From the NCBI GenBank assembly GCA_964630265.1, contig CAZVRW010000022.1:1-47761 (forward strand): a stretch of 47,761 nt of DNA, written 5' to 3'. This stretch comes from CAZBWP01 sp964630265 (GTDB lineage: Bacteria; Pseudomonadota; Alphaproteobacteria; Rhodospirillales; Defluviicoccaceae). Every line of letters starts with the position of its first letter. Positions within the stretch are counted from its first letter, which is position 1. This document shows positions 34,039-45,787 of the stretch, piece after piece. A model generated the notes under the pieces. It worked only from the letters and a program-made list of their open reading frames with translations. It was not told the DNA's origin and searched no databases. The position numbers and the translations under genes were made by a program.

Positions 34039-34506
34039 ATGGACTCAGAAGCCGCGGCCTACGGCGGCGACGTCATCGAGATCGGCCGAATCCGCCAAAT
34101 GATTCCGCATCGGTTCCCCATGCTGATGATCGACCGGGTGATCGACGTCGTGCCGGATCATCGGGCGACCGGGATCAAGAACGTCTCCAGCAACGAGCCG
34201 CACTTTCAGGGCCATTTCCCGGCCGATCCGGTGATGCCGGGGGTGCTGGTGATCGAGGCGATGGCGCAGACGGCCGCCGTTCTCGTCGTCGCCACGCTCG
34301 GCCCCGAGAAAGAAGGGCGGCTCGTCTATTTCATGTCGATCGACTCGGCCCGCTTCCGCAAGCCCGTGGTGCCGGGCGACACCCTGCTTATTCACGTGAC
34401 CAAGATGCGCAATCGGGGCAACGTCTGGAAGTTCCGGGGCGAGGCCCATGTGGACGGCACCCTGGTCGCCGAGGCCGTCTATGCGGCCATGATCCGAGAC
34501 CAGTGA
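34039..34506 (+). CDS. fabZ: 3-hydroxyacyl-[acyl-carrier-protein] dehydratase FabZ
   Basis: 155 residues, hotdog fold. It dehydrates 3-hydroxyacyl-ACP in fatty-acid elongation and competes with the Lpx acyltransferases for the same substrate pool. Catalytic H59 lies in PHFQGHFP and E73 in VLVIEAMAQ. The N-terminus IGRIRQMIPHRFPMLMIDRV is characteristic. It starts three bases after lpxD, and its stop overlaps the lpxA ATG by one base. Confidence 0.97.
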   Translation: MDSEAAAYGGDVIEIGRIRQMIPHRFPMLMIDRVIDVVPDHRATGIKNVSSNEPHFQGHFPADPVMPGVLVIEAMAQTAAVLVVATLGPEKEGRLVYFMSIDSARFRKPVVPGDTLLIHVTKMRNRGNVWKFRGEAHVDGTLVAEAVYAAMIRDQ

Positions 34507-35306
34507 TGCCTGAGGTTCATGCGAGCGCCGTCGTTGCCGACGGCGCGATCCTGGCTGACTCCGTGACCGTCGGGCCGTTCTGCATGGTCGGTCCGAATGT
34601 GCGGCTGGACGACGATGTCTGCCTCGTCTCCCACGTCGTCGTTGCCGGACAGACGCGGATCGGGCCCGGCACCCGGGTCTATCCGTTCTCATCCATCGGC
34701 TCGCCGCCGCAGGACCTGAAGTATCGTGGCGAGGTGTCGCGGCTCGAGATCGGCGCCAACACGACGATCCGCGAGCACGTCACCATCAATCCGGGGACGG
34801 AGGGCGGCGGCATGGTCACCCGCATCGGGGACCGGTGCCTGCTGATGGTCGGCGCGCACGTGGCGCACGACTGCATCATCGGCGACCATGTCATCCTGGT
34901 GAACAACGCCACCCTGGGCGGTCACGTGATCATTGAGGACTGGGCGATCATCGGCGGTCTGTCGGCAGCGCACCAGTTCACGAGGATCGGCCGGCATGCC
35001 ATGGTCGGCGGCATGAGCGGCGTCGAGGCGGACGTCATCCCATTCGGCAGCGTCGCCGGCAATCGCGCCAAGCTGCAGGGGCTGAACATCGTCGGCCTGA
35101 AGCGTCGCAACTTCTCGCGCGAGACCATCCACGCGCTGCGCAACGCCTATCGCCTGCTGTTCGCGCGCGAGGGCACCATGGCCGAGCGGTTGGACGACGT
35201 GGCGAAGATGTTCGCCGGCGAAGAGGCGGTGATGGAAATCGTCCGCTTCATTCGCAAGGATTCGACGCGCGCGCTCTGCCAGCCGCTTTACGAAGATGCA
35301 GCCTAA
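34506..35306 (+). CDS. lpxA: UDP-N-acetylglucosamine O-acyltransferase
   Basis: 266 residues. It is the first enzyme of lipid A synthesis. The N-terminal left-handed beta-helix starts VHASAVVADGAILADSVTVG. The active-site region contains NNATLGGHVIIEDWAIIGG and LSAAHQFTRIG with its conserved histidines. The C-terminal helical part contains GLNIVGLKRRNFSRETI. A GTG one codon before the chosen ATG is an alternative start. It overlaps lpxI by 11 bases. Confidence 0.97.
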   Translation: MPEVHASAVVADGAILADSVTVGPFCMVGPNVRLDDDVCLVSHVVVAGQTRIGPGTRVYPFSSIGSPPQDLKYRGEVSRLEIGANTTIREHVTINPGTEGGGMVTRIGDRCLLMVGAHVAHDCIIGDHVILVNNATLGGHVIIEDWAIIGGLSAAHQFTRIGRHAMVGGMSGVEADVIPFGSVAGNRAKLQGLNIVGLKRRNFSRETIHALRNAYRLLFAREGTMAERLDDVAKMFAGEEAVMEIVRFIRKDSTRALCQPLYEDAA

Positions 35307-36114
35307 ACTCGGAATCCTCGCGGGCCGCGGCGATCTACCGGTCCGCATCATCGACGCGTGCCGGGCGCAGGACCGCGAGTTCTTCGTGCTCGCCTTCGAG
35401 GGGCAGACGCCGCCGGAGACGGTGGCCGATAGCCCGCACGCCTGGGTGCGGCTTGGCGCCGCCGGCAAGGCCCTGAAGATCCTGCGCCAGGAAGGTGTCG
35501 AAGAGCTGGTGCTGGCCGGCGGCGTGCGGCGCCCGTCGCTGGCGGAACTGCGTCCCGATCTGTGGACCACCAAGTTTCTCGCCAAGGTCGGCACCAAGGC
35601 CCTCGGCGACGACGGTCTGCTTGGCTTGGTGGTGAAGGAACTGGAGGCCAAGGAGGGCTTTCGCGTCGTCGGTGCCGAGGCGGTGATGCCGAGCGATCTG
35701 GCCACCGCCGGCGTCTACGGGCGGATCGCCCCCGATGATCAGGCCGAGGTGGACATTCGCCGCGGTGTGGAAGTGGCGCGGGCACTGGTCGCCATCGATG
35801 TCGGGCAAGCTGCTGTCGTGCAGCAGGGGATGGTGCTGGCGGTCGAGGCGCTGGAGGGTACCGACGCCATGCTCGCCCGTGCCGCGGGGCTGAAGCGGGA
35901 CGGCGCCGGCGGCGTCCTGGTCAAGGTCGGCAGCGGCAAGCACGAACGCCGCGCCGACATGCCGAGCATCGGCGCGGACACGGTGGCGGCGGCGCACGCA
36001 GCGGGGCTCCGGGGCATCGCCGTCGAGGCCCGCGCGGCGCTGGTCATCGACCGTCCGCGCATCGTCGCGGCGGCGGACGAGGCCGGTCTGTTCGTCGTCG
36101 GCGTGACAACCTGA
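35296..36114 (+). CDS. lpxI: UDP-2,3-diacylglucosamine pyrophosphatase LpxI
   Basis: 272 residues of the LpxI family (formerly DUF1009). It hydrolyses UDP-2,3-diacylglucosamine to lipid X and UMP, replacing the unrelated LpxH used by E. coli, as is usual in alphaproteobacteria. The N-terminus KLGILAGRGDLPVRI, the middle GDDGLLGLVVKELE, and the C-terminal KHERRADMPSIGADTV, with its Arg/Asp pattern, are family hallmarks. It lies between lpxA and lpxB, whose product uses lipid X. Confidence 0.95.
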   Translation: MQPKLGILAGRGDLPVRIIDACRAQDREFFVLAFEGQTPPETVADSPHAWVRLGAAGKALKILRQEGVEELVLAGGVRRPSLAELRPDLWTTKFLAKVGTKALGDDGLLGLVVKELEAKEGFRVVGAEAVMPSDLATAGVYGRIAPDDQAEVDIRRGVEVARALVAIDVGQAAVVQQGMVLAVEALEGTDAMLARAAGLKRDGAGGVLVKVGSGKHERRADMPSIGADTVAAAHAAGLRGIAVEARAALVIDRPRIVAAADEAGLFVVGVTT

Positions 36115-36157
36115 TCGCCCGGCCGGCACCGTACGCCGCGACGGACGGCAGCCCGTG

Positions 36158-37378
36158 ATGCGAACGCGGCCGATCACCGTCTTCCTGCTCGCCGGCGAGC
36201 CTTCGGGCGATGCGCTCGGGGCCGGGCTGATGGCCTCGCTGACCGCGCGGAGTCCGCAGCCTCTCCGCTTCATCGGCGTCGGCGGCCCGAAGATGGCGGC
36301 GGCCGGGCTGGCGAGCCTCTATCCGATGGAGGACATTGCCCACTTCGGCGTGGCGGAACTGATCCCGCACCTGCGGCTCCTCCTGCGGCGGCTGCGCGAG
36401 ACCGTCGAAACCATCCGCACGCAGCGGCCGGATGTGGTGGTCACCATCGACGTGCCCGGCTTCGCGTTGCGCGTCGGCGCCCGGCTGCAGGGCAGCGGCA
36501 TTCCTCTGGTGCACTACGTGGCGCCCCAGGTGTGGGCCTGGAAACCGCATCGCGCCCGGGAAATCGCGCGGTTTCTCGACCACCTTCTGGTGCTCTTGCC
36601 GTTCGAGCCACCGTACTTCGAGGTCGAGGGGCTGCCGTCCACCTTCGTCGGCCATCCGGTGGTGGAGAGTGGAGCCGCCGATGGCGACGGGCCGGGCTTC
36701 CGGGCCCGCCACGCGATCGACCGGGCGGCGCCGCTGCTGTGCGTGCTGCCGGGCAGCCGGCGTGGCGAGATCCGTCGGTTGTTGCCGGTGTTCGCCCAAG
36801 CCGTGGCCCGCCTCGCCGCGGACCGTTCGGCGCTCCGCGTCGTCGTGCCGGCGGTGGATGCCTTCGCCCCGGAGATCGCTGCCGTCGTCGGGGCGTGGCC
36901 GGGGGGCGCCATCGTCGTCCGCGGCGAGGCCGAGCGCTTCGATGCGTTTGCCGCCGCCGACGTGGCGCTTGCGGCGTCGGGCACGGTGGCGCTCGAACTG
37001 GCGATGGCCGGAACGCCGTCGGTGATCGCCTATCGCCTCAACCCGATCACCGCGTGGGCGCTGAAACGGGCGATCAAGGTGCGCCGGGTCAGCTTGGTCA
37101 ATCTGCTCGTCGACGACGAGGTCTTCCCGGAGGTGCTGCAGGAGCACTGCCGGCCGGACCGCCTCGCCGCCGAGATCGCGCGGCTGCTCGATGATCCGGC
37201 GGCGCGTACCCGGCAGCGCGCCGGTGCCGCCCGGGCGGTGGCGATGCTCTCCCCCGGTCGCCGGCGGCCCAGTGATCTTGCCGCCGACGCGGTCCTCCAG
37301 GTCCTGCAATCGCACCACGGGACGCGGCTGGGTCGGCCATCGCCGCCGACCGTCCTGCCGGCGCCCTCCGCGCCGTAA
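36158..37378 (+). CDS. lpxB: Lipid-A-disaccharide synthase
   Basis: 406 residues, a GT-B fold glycosyltransferase (family 19). It joins lipid X and UDP-diacylglucosamine. The conserved N-terminal GEPSGD is at residues 13-18. VDVPGF-type sequence (TIDVPGFALRVGARLQ) and YVAPQVWAWKPHR follow, and the C-terminal half has GSRRGEIRRLLPVF and ASGTVALELAMAGTPSVIAY. GTG 36155 immediately upstream is an alternative start. This ends the plus-strand cluster, convergent with malQ. Confidence 0.96.
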   Translation: MRTRPITVFLLAGEPSGDALGAGLMASLTARSPQPLRFIGVGGPKMAAAGLASLYPMEDIAHFGVAELIPHLRLLLRRLRETVETIRTQRPDVVVTIDVPGFALRVGARLQGSGIPLVHYVAPQVWAWKPHRAREIARFLDHLLVLLPFEPPYFEVEGLPSTFVGHPVVESGAADGDGPGFRARHAIDRAAPLLCVLPGSRRGEIRRLLPVFAQAVARLAADRSALRVVVPAVDAFAPEIAAVVGAWPGGAIVVRGEAERFDAFAAADVALAASGTVALELAMAGTPSVIAYRLNPITAWALKRAIKVRRVSLVNLLVDDEVFPEVLQEHCRPDRLAAEIARLLDDPAARTRQRAGAARAVAMLSPGRRRPSDLAADAVLQVLQSHHGTRLGRPSPPTVLPAPSAP

Positions 37379-37408
37379 GCCGCGCCGCAACCCGAGCTGT
37401 ACCCCGTG

Positions 37409-37425
37409 CCGGCGGCCGCGGCCGG
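37409..37425. terminator. GC-rich hairpin between convergent lpxB and malQ
   Basis: The 49-base gap between the two stop codons contains CCGGCGGCCGCGGCCGG, whose ends CCGGC and GCCGG pair around a self-complementary core. It sits directly downstream of both genes and could act on both strands, but T-runs are lacking on either side. Confidence 0.35.
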
Positions 37426-37427
37426 GA

Positions 37428-39614
37428 TTAGGCGCGGCGGCGTTCCGCCCCGGTGTGGCGTTCGGCCATGGCCTCGGCCACCGTCGCCATCAGCGGCGAT
37501 GTCAGCAGCGCGTCCAGGTTGGTGGACAGCCGCCGCCGCCAGTTGGGATGTTCATCGACGGTCCCGGGCAGGTTGATCTGCTCCGGCTCGGCGGCGACGT
37601 CATCCAGCTGGACCATGACATAGCGCGCCGGGCTGCGGGCCAAATAGCCGTGGATCGCCGCCACCAGTTCCGCCGGCATGACATCCGGACCCTGGAGTTG
37701 GGCGTCCGGATGGCGCGTCACCAAGCCCTCGTGCTGCAGGGCCTGCAGCATCTGCTGCCGATCGAGTTGACGGGCTTCCCACTCGCGCTGCTCGACGATC
37801 GGCGCCGGGTAGAGGTCCAGCCGTTCGCGCAGCCGGATGTCGGCGCCGGTCCAGAAGCCGGCGAGGGTCGCCAGGTCGTGGGTGGTAACGCAGGCCAGCG
37901 CCATCTCCGGATAGTCGTCCGGCCGCTTGAAGCCGTTGTTGTCCTTCTCGAAATAGAGCACCCGATAGGAGAGGATGTTGGCGGCCTCCATGCGGTCGCG
38001 GAAACCGTCGGGCACGGTGCCCAGGTCCTCGCCGATGACGACGCAGCGCTGGCGCTGGCTCTCCAGGGCGACGATGCCGAGCAAGTCCTCGAAGGGATAC
38101 TCGACGTAGGCACCGTTCGCCGCGGTCTCGCCGTCGGGCAGACAGAACAGGTGCATCAGGCCCATGGCGTGGTCGATGCGGAGCGCGCCGGCATGGCGCA
38201 TGTTCGCGCGGACCATGGCGATGAACGGCTCGTAGGCCAGTTCGCGCAGCGCATGCGGCGACAGCGGCGGCATTCCCCAGTTCTGGCCCAGCATGTTGAA
38301 CGGGTCCGGCGGGCAGCCGATCGAGGCCCCCGTCACCACCACGCCCTGGTCGCTCCAGCCGTCGCTGCCGCCGACGTCGACACCGACGGCGAGGTCGCGG
38401 TAAAGACCCAGCGGCATGCCCCCCGCCGTCGCCCGTGTTTGCGCCGCGGCGAGTTGATCGTCGCAGAGCCACTGCAGGTAAGCGTGGAACGCCACCTTGT
38501 TGGGGTTGTCGGCGACGAACGCCTGCACGGCGTCGGCGGTCGGCGAGCGGAAGTCCTCCGGCCATTCGATCCAGGACTTGCCGTCGAACACCTCGGAGAG
38601 TGCCTCGAACTCGGCGAACCGGCGGAGCCGCTCGCCACCCTCCGCCTCGAACCGGGCGAAGGCGGCGGCGCGTTCCGGATGCGCGGGGCGGCCCCCCTCG
38701 GTGCGCCGGAACTCCGCGAACAGCAGATGGAAGAAGCGGGTCTTCAGCCGCGCCACGCCGCTGTAGTCGACGAACGCGGTCGCCCGCAGCCGCTCGATCT
38801 CCGGCTTGAGCGCCGCCGCCACCTGGCGAGCGGCTGGCGAGGCGGCGAATTCGGGCACGTGTTCGATGTCGATGTAGAGGGGATTGAGGAACAGGCGGCT
38901 GCTCGGCTGGTACGGACTGGCGCGCTCGGGATCGCTCGGAAACAGGGCGTGCAGCGGGTTGATGCCGATGGTGGCCGCGCCGTGTCGGGCCGCGCCGGCG
39001 GCAAGGTCTGCGAGATCGGTGAAATCGCCGATGCCCCAGTTGCGCGGCGAGCGCAGCGCGTAGACGTGGGCGGTGATCCCCCAGGCTCGCGCTGCCGCGC
39101 CCTCGTCGGGCAGATGGCAGGCATCGGGTGCGATGATCAGCCGCATGGCGTGGCCGCCGAGCTTCGGCAGGCGCAGACTATGATAGCCGGGCGGCAGGTC
39201 GACCGCCAGGCGGACCCGCCGGCGCTCGTGCGCGACGCCGTCGACGATGCGGCTTTCCTCGAGCGGCGCGGTGGCCGGGCGGAGGATCACCGCGTGCGCC
39301 GTGCCGCTTTCCGCCACGATCTCGCCCTCGACCGCGTCGCCGGCCATCGCTTGCGGCAGCTTCACCGGAACCTCGATCGGTCGGCCGATGCGGGCGACGA
39401 GGACCGGCGGCAATGGCCGGTGCCAGGACGCACTCTCCAGGGCCGCGAGACTCGCCTTCGCCTCGGCATCGGTCGCCGCCGCGATGCCCATGGCGGCGAG
39501 CAGGCGCCGCTTGGTCTCGGCAGAGGTTTCGTGCCGCTTGTTCCAGATGTCCTGGTAGCCGGGCTCGATCCCAGCCAGCGTGGCGAGGCGATCGAGAGCG
39601 CCACTGTCCGTCAT
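37428..39614 (-). CDS. malQ: 4-alpha-glucanotransferase (amylomaltase, GH77)
   Basis: 728 residues from ATG 39614. It moves maltodextrin segments between chains, recycling the short oligosaccharides released by debranching. GH77 motifs are visible: SPRNWGIGDFTDLADLA, the nucleophile region ALRIDHAMGLMHLF, the acid/base region VVIGEDLGTVPDGFR, and CVTTHDLATLAGFWTG. A GTG at 39650 overlapping the glgX TGA (GTGA) would add 12 residues. ATG 39614 is preferred because GGAG lies about nine bases upstream of it. It is the last gene of the minus-strand glycogen operon. Confidence 0.95.
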   Translation of the reverse strand: MTDSGALDRLATLAGIEPGYQDIWNKRHETSAETKRRLLAAMGIAAATDAEAKASLAALESASWHRPLPPVLVARIGRPIEVPVKLPQAMAGDAVEGEIVAESGTAHAVILRPATAPLEESRIVDGVAHERRRVRLAVDLPPGYHSLRLPKLGGHAMRLIIAPDACHLPDEGAAARAWGITAHVYALRSPRNWGIGDFTDLADLAAGAARHGAATIGINPLHALFPSDPERASPYQPSSRLFLNPLYIDIEHVPEFAASPAARQVAAALKPEIERLRATAFVDYSGVARLKTRFFHLLFAEFRRTEGGRPAHPERAAAFARFEAEGGERLRRFAEFEALSEVFDGKSWIEWPEDFRSPTADAVQAFVADNPNKVAFHAYLQWLCDDQLAAAQTRATAGGMPLGLYRDLAVGVDVGGSDGWSDQGVVVTGASIGCPPDPFNMLGQNWGMPPLSPHALRELAYEPFIAMVRANMRHAGALRIDHAMGLMHLFCLPDGETAANGAYVEYPFEDLLGIVALESQRQRCVVIGEDLGTVPDGFRDRMEAANILSYRVLYFEKDNNGFKRPDDYPEMALACVTTHDLATLAGFWTGADIRLRERLDLYPAPIVEQREWEARQLDRQQMLQALQHEGLVTRHPDAQLQGPDVMPAELVAAIHGYLARSPARYVMVQLDDVAAEPEQINLPGTVDEHPNWRRRLSTNLDALLTSPLMATVAEAMAERHTGAERRRA

Positions 39615-39646
39615 CAAGGGGGTCTCCGTCTTGGGGGAAACAGCGT

Positions 39647-41729
<2,083 letters not shown>

Positions 41730-41752
<23 letters not shown>

Positions 41753-44093
41753 CGCTCGCCGTCTCCGTCTTTCCAACCACCGCTTCGGCCCCTGCCTCCG
41801 TCGCCTCCGCTTCGGCCCCTGCCTCCGTCGCCTCCGCTTCGGCCCCTGCCTCCGTCACCTCCGCCTCGATGATCTCCCGGGGGAACGGCTTGAAGACCAC
41901 CGTCCCGAGCGGCGGCAGCGCGACGCTGAGGGAGAACGGAAAGCCGTGGGCCTCGATTGCTTCGGCTTCGGCGCGTCCGGCGTTGCCGACGCCGGAGCCC
42001 TCATAGCACGACGCGTCGGTGTTCAGGATCTCCGCGTAGCCGCCGCCCGTCGGCACCCCGAGCCGGTAGTCGTACCGGACCAGCGGCGTGAAGTTGCAGA
42101 CGATGACCACGAAGTCGTTGGGGTCCTTGGCGCGCCGAATATAGGAAATGACGCTGTTGTCGGAGTCGTGGCAGTCGATCCAGGCGAAGCCCTCGGGCAC
42201 GCAGTCGGTTTCGTACAGCGCCGGGTTGGCGGCATAGAGCGCGTTCAGGTCGCGGACCAGCGTCTGCATGCCGCGTTGCAGCGGATAGTCGAGCAGGTGC
42301 CAGTCCAGGCTCTTGTTGTGGTTCCACTCGTCGCCCTGACCGAACTCGCAGCCCATGAACAGCAGCTTCTTGCCGGACATCGTCCACATGAACGCGAGAT
42401 AGGAGCGCAGATTGGCGAACTTCTGCCAGCCGTCGCCCGGCATCTTGTTGAGCAGCGAGCCCTTGCCGTGCACCACTTCGTCGTGGCTGATGGGCAGGAT
42501 GAAGTTCTCGGTGAACGCGTAGAGTAGCCCAAACGTCAGCAGGTCGTGATGGTAGCGCCGGTGGATCGGGTCCTTCTCAATGTAGCGCAGGGTGTCGTTC
42601 ATCCACCCCATGTTCCATTTGTAGCCGAAGCCGAGCCCTCCGAGGTATGTCGGGCGGGAGACCATCGGCCACGCCGTCGACTCCTCGGCGACGGTCATGA
42701 CGCCCTCGTGACCACCATAGACCAACTCGTTCATCGACTTGAGAAAGCTGATCGCCTCCAGGTTCTCGCGCCCGCCGTGGACGTTCGGGATCCATTCGCC
42801 TTCCTTGCGGCTGTAATCCAGGTACAGCATCGAGGCGACGGCGTCGACGCGCAGCCCGTCGATGTGGAACTCCTCCATCCAGTAGAGGGCGTTGGAGAGC
42901 AGAAAGTTGCGGACTTCGTTTCGTCCGTAGTTATAGATCAGCGTATCCCAATCCATGTGCCGGCCGAGGCGCGGGTCCTGGTGCTCGTACAGGTGCGTGC
43001 CGTCGAAATAGCACAGTCCGTGCGCGTCGCCGGGGAAGTGCCCAGCCACCCAGTCGATCAGCACGCCGATGCCTTCCTGGTGGCAGCGATCGATGAAGTA
43101 CTTGAAGTCCTCCGGGCGGCCGTAGCGGCTGGTCGGCGCGAACATGCCGGTCGGCTGATAGCCCCATGAGCCGTCGAACGGGTGTTCGTGCACCGGCATC
43201 AGTTCGATGTGCGTAAACCCCATCCATTTGACATAGGGCACCAGGTCCTCGGCCAACTCACGATAGGAGAGGTAGCGGTCGCCCTCGCGGACATGCTGCT
43301 TCCAGGAGCCGAGATGCACCTCGTAGATGGAGATCGGTGCGTCGCGCTCGATGGTCTGCTTGCGCCGGCTCATCCATTGCTGATCTCCCCAGGCGTAGGG
43401 CGCCTCCGACGGCACCAGAGAGGCGGTGAGCGGCGGCTTCTCGGCCTCGAAGGCGTATGGGTCGGCCTTGTGCGCCATCAGTTCGCCGAAGCCGGCGCGG
43501 ATTTCGTACTTGTAGCGGGCGCCGGGCTCAACGCCGGGGACGAAAAGTTCCCACATGCCGCATTCATGGCGATTGCGCATCTGGTGGACGCGGCCGTCCC
43601 AGTTGTTGAAGTCGCCGACGATGCTGACCTTGCGGGCGTTCGGTGCCCAGACCACGAAGGAGGCGCCGGCGACATCGTCGATCACCGCCGAGTGCGATCC
43701 CAGTTTGCGATACGCGTGCAGGTGCGTGCCTTCGCCGAGCAGGTGCACGTCCAACGGACCGAGGATCGGCCCGAAGCGGTAGGGATCCTCGTAGTCGTAG
43801 GTCTCCTCGCCGCCGTGCGGCAGGATGCGCAGGCGATAGCGGAAGCGCTCGGTGCGCTTCGGCACCGGCCCCATGAAGAAGCCCTCCTTGCGGGCGCGGG
43901 GCAACTCGGCGACCTCCTTGCCGGTGGCCGTATCGATCACCCAGACCTTGCTGGCGCCCGGCTGGAAGACGCGGACCACGACGCGTTGCGTGCTTCCCTC
44001 GACTTCGGTGTGCATGCCGAGCACCGCGAACGGGTCGTGGCAGTCCGCGTGGAGGATGCGGTCGATTTCGGCTTCGAGTTTGCGATGCGTCAT
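41730..44093 (-). CDS. glgB: 1,4-alpha-glucan branching enzyme GlgB
   Basis: 787 residues from ATG 44093. It makes the alpha-1,6 branches of glycogen. Two CBM48-like beta domains fill the first 230 residues (FAVLGMHTEVEG, GASFVVWAPNARKVSIVGDF). In the GH13 barrel the nucleophile is D417 (FHIDGLRVDAVASMLYLDY), the acid E470 (TVAEESTAW), and the third carboxylate D538 (PISHDEVVHGKGS). The C-terminus beyond the family end carries three nine-residue EATEAGAEA-type repeats from a 27-bp array. glgA and glgC are not in the window. Confidence 0.96.
41781..41861 (-). repeat. 27-bp tandem repeat in the glgB 3' end, three units
   Basis: Units 41781-41807 and 41808-41834 are identical on the plus strand (starting CGCTTCGGCCCCTGCC); unit 41835-41861 differs at one base. 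They encode nine-residue acidic repeats in the GlgB tail. The last unit in the direction of transcription ends about 30 bases before the glgX start, so the array also forms the glgX upstream region. Confidence 0.9.
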
Positions 44094-44650
44094 GATCAAA
44101 CCATTCCCATTGAGAGTGTCGTTCTAAACCATGCTTCGCCTGTCAATCGTCTCCCGGGGGTTACCATGTCAGCCTCGCATGCGATGGTCGGTGTTGCCCT
44201 TGCCGGCGCGCTCCGCAGTCGGGCGGACCACCGGTGAACGGCCCCTCCGTCCTTATTGCTTGTTCGCGCCGTTCGTGTCTCCAGCGTCATCCTTGGTCGT
44301 CGTGTCCCACCATTCGGCCGGGGCCGCGCCGCCGCCGCCCGGCCACCATCCGAATACCGGCTCCGCCGGCCAGGATCCGAATGCCGGCTTCGAGGAAGCG
44401 CGTTGGGCCGTCCTTGCAGGAAAGCGGTCGGGCATGGAACGTTCCCCCCTGACCGGTTCGGCGCCAGGACCCCGACGCATCCGGACGGCCGGATGTTAGG
44501 ATATCCAGCACTTTATCGCGAGCGCAAAATCCCGCCGCGCAACGATCCGCGCTCCGGTCGCATGCGTGCCGCGGAGACCTTGTCCGCGTCAACGGTCGTT
44601 TACCGGACGCCGCAGGTCGGCGACAATGGCCGGCAGAAGGGAAACCGACC
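44094..44650. other. Divergent intergenic region between glgB and hydB
   Basis: 557 bases separate the start of the glycogen operon (minus) from the hydrogenase operon (plus). It contains one plausible small minus-strand reading frame (44253-44435, listed separately) and a hairpin ATCCGG-ACGG-CCGGAT at 44479-44494. The minus-strand sequence TATCCT near 44500 could serve as a weak -10. No FNR-type, sigma-54 or other convincing regulator site was found. Promoters for both operons must lie here or within the small frame. Confidence 0.5.
44253..44435 (-). CDS. Possible small Trp-rich protein upstream of glgB, unknown
   Basis: 60 codons from ATG 44435 to TAA 44253. The peptide contains an internal near-duplication KPAFGSWPAEPVFGWWPG, then a glycine/alanine run and EWWDTTTKDDAGDTNGANK. 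Five of 60 residues are Trp. The start has AGGGGGGAA about eight bases upstream, a good ribosome-binding site. There is no signal peptide or membrane helix and I recognise no family. It would be the first gene of the glgB operon if real. The internal repeat and reliance on GC-rich codons leave chance as an alternative. Confidence 0.35.
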   Translation of the reverse strand: MPDRFPARTAQRASSKPAFGSWPAEPVFGWWPGGGGAAPAEWWDTTTKDDAGDTNGANKQ

Positions 44651-45787
44651 ATGGCCGAAGGCACGACGGCAACACGGCAACCCCGCGTCGGCGATCGCGA
44701 CGCCCTGGCGGCGCTGATCGCGACGCTGCGCGGGGACGGCTATCAGGTGATCGGACCACGCTGCGTCGACCAGGCGATCATCCTCGACCGGATCGAGGGG
44801 ATCGACGATCTGCCCGCCGGTTGGGGTGAAACCCAGGACGCCGGAACCTATCGCTGCGAGCGCCGCGACGATGGCGCGCTGTTCGGCTTCGGTCCCGGCC
44901 CGCACGCCTGGAAGCGCTGGCTGATGCCGCCCCGCGAGCGGCTGTGGCGGGCGACCCGTCGAGACGCCGGCTTCGACGTCGAGATCGACCGTCCGGAAGC
45001 GCCGCCGCGCGTCTTTTTCGGTGTCCGCCCCTGTGACCTCAGCGCCATCGGCGTGCTCGACCGGGTCTATGCGGCGGCGCACGATCCCGCGTACGAGGCG
45101 CGCCGGCGCGCCGTGTTCCTCGTCACCGTCACCTGCGCGGTCCCGGGGGGGGCGTGCTTCTGCATCTCCATGGGCGGCGGCCCGGCCGCCGAGGACGGCT
45201 TTGACATCGCCATCACCGAGCTCGCGGCCGGCACGCGGTTCCTGCTGACGGCGGGCAGCGCCGCCGGCGCCGGCGTTCTGGCGCGCTTGCCGCTGGAACC
45301 CGCCGACGCCGCCGATACGGCGCATGCCGAGGCGATCGTCATCGCCGCGTCCGCCGACATGGGCCGGACGATGCCGGCCGACGTGGCACCGCTGCTCGCC
45401 CGTAATCTGGAGCATCCCCGCTGGTCGGAGACGGCCGAACGCTGCCTCGCCTGCGGCAATTGCACGATGGTCTGTCCCACCTGTTTCTGTGCCGATGTGG
45501 AGGATCGCAGCGACCTCGACGGCCGCGGCGCCGAACGCTGGCGCCACTGGGATTCCTGCTTCAACGTCGAGCACAGCTACATCTACGGTGGCAGCATCCG
45601 CCGCTCCACCGCTGCCCGCTACCGCCAATGGCTGACCCACAAGCTGAGCACCTGGCACGAGCAGTTCGGCGTCTCCGGTTGCGTCGGCTGCGGGCGCTGC
45701 ATCACCTGGTGTCCGGTCGGCATCGACATCACCGAGGAAGCCCGGGCGATCGCCGACCGCGACGGGGAGGTCGGCCGATGGTTGTAG
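44651..45787 (+). CDS. hydB: NAD(P)-linked NiFe hydrogenase (group 3b type) beta subunit, 4Fe-4S protein
   Basis: 378 residues. It resembles the beta subunit of sulfhydrogenase and AsrA of anaerobic sulfite reductase, an electron carrier linking the small subunit to the flavoprotein. A large N-terminal domain with FFGVRPCDLSAIGVLD precedes two 4Fe-4S motifs: C265-x2-C268-x2-C271-x3-C275 (CLACGNCTMVCP, followed by TCFC) and C344-x2-C347-x2-C350-x3-C354 (CVGCGRCITWCP). AAGGGAAA precedes the ATG. It is the first gene of the operon and overlaps the next by 10 bases. Confidence 0.88.
   Translation: MAEGTTATRQPRVGDRDALAALIATLRGDGYQVIGPRCVDQAIILDRIEGIDDLPAGWGETQDAGTYRCERRDDGALFGFGPGPHAWKRWLMPPRERLWRATRRDAGFDVEIDRPEAPPRVFFGVRPCDLSAIGVLDRVYAAAHDPAYEARRRAVFLVTVTCAVPGGACFCISMGGGPAAEDGFDIAITELAAGTRFLLTAGSAAGAGVLARLPLEPADAADTAHAEAIVIAASADMGRTMPADVAPLLARNLEHPRWSETAERCLACGNCTMVCPTCFCADVEDRSDLDGRGAERWRHWDSCFNVEHSYIYGGSIRRSTAARYRQWLTHKLSTWHEQFGVSGCVGCGRCITWCPVGIDITEEARAIADRDGEVGRWL

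Noticed and set aside
44580..44592. FNR-type box TTGTCCGCGTCAA upstream of the hydrogenase operon
   Set aside because: The half-sites are one base too close (13 instead of 14) and depart from TTGAT/ATCAA; not enough to call a site.
44580..44602. -35-like TTGTCC before hydB
   Set aside because: No -10-like sequence at 16-18 bases; not reported as a promoter.
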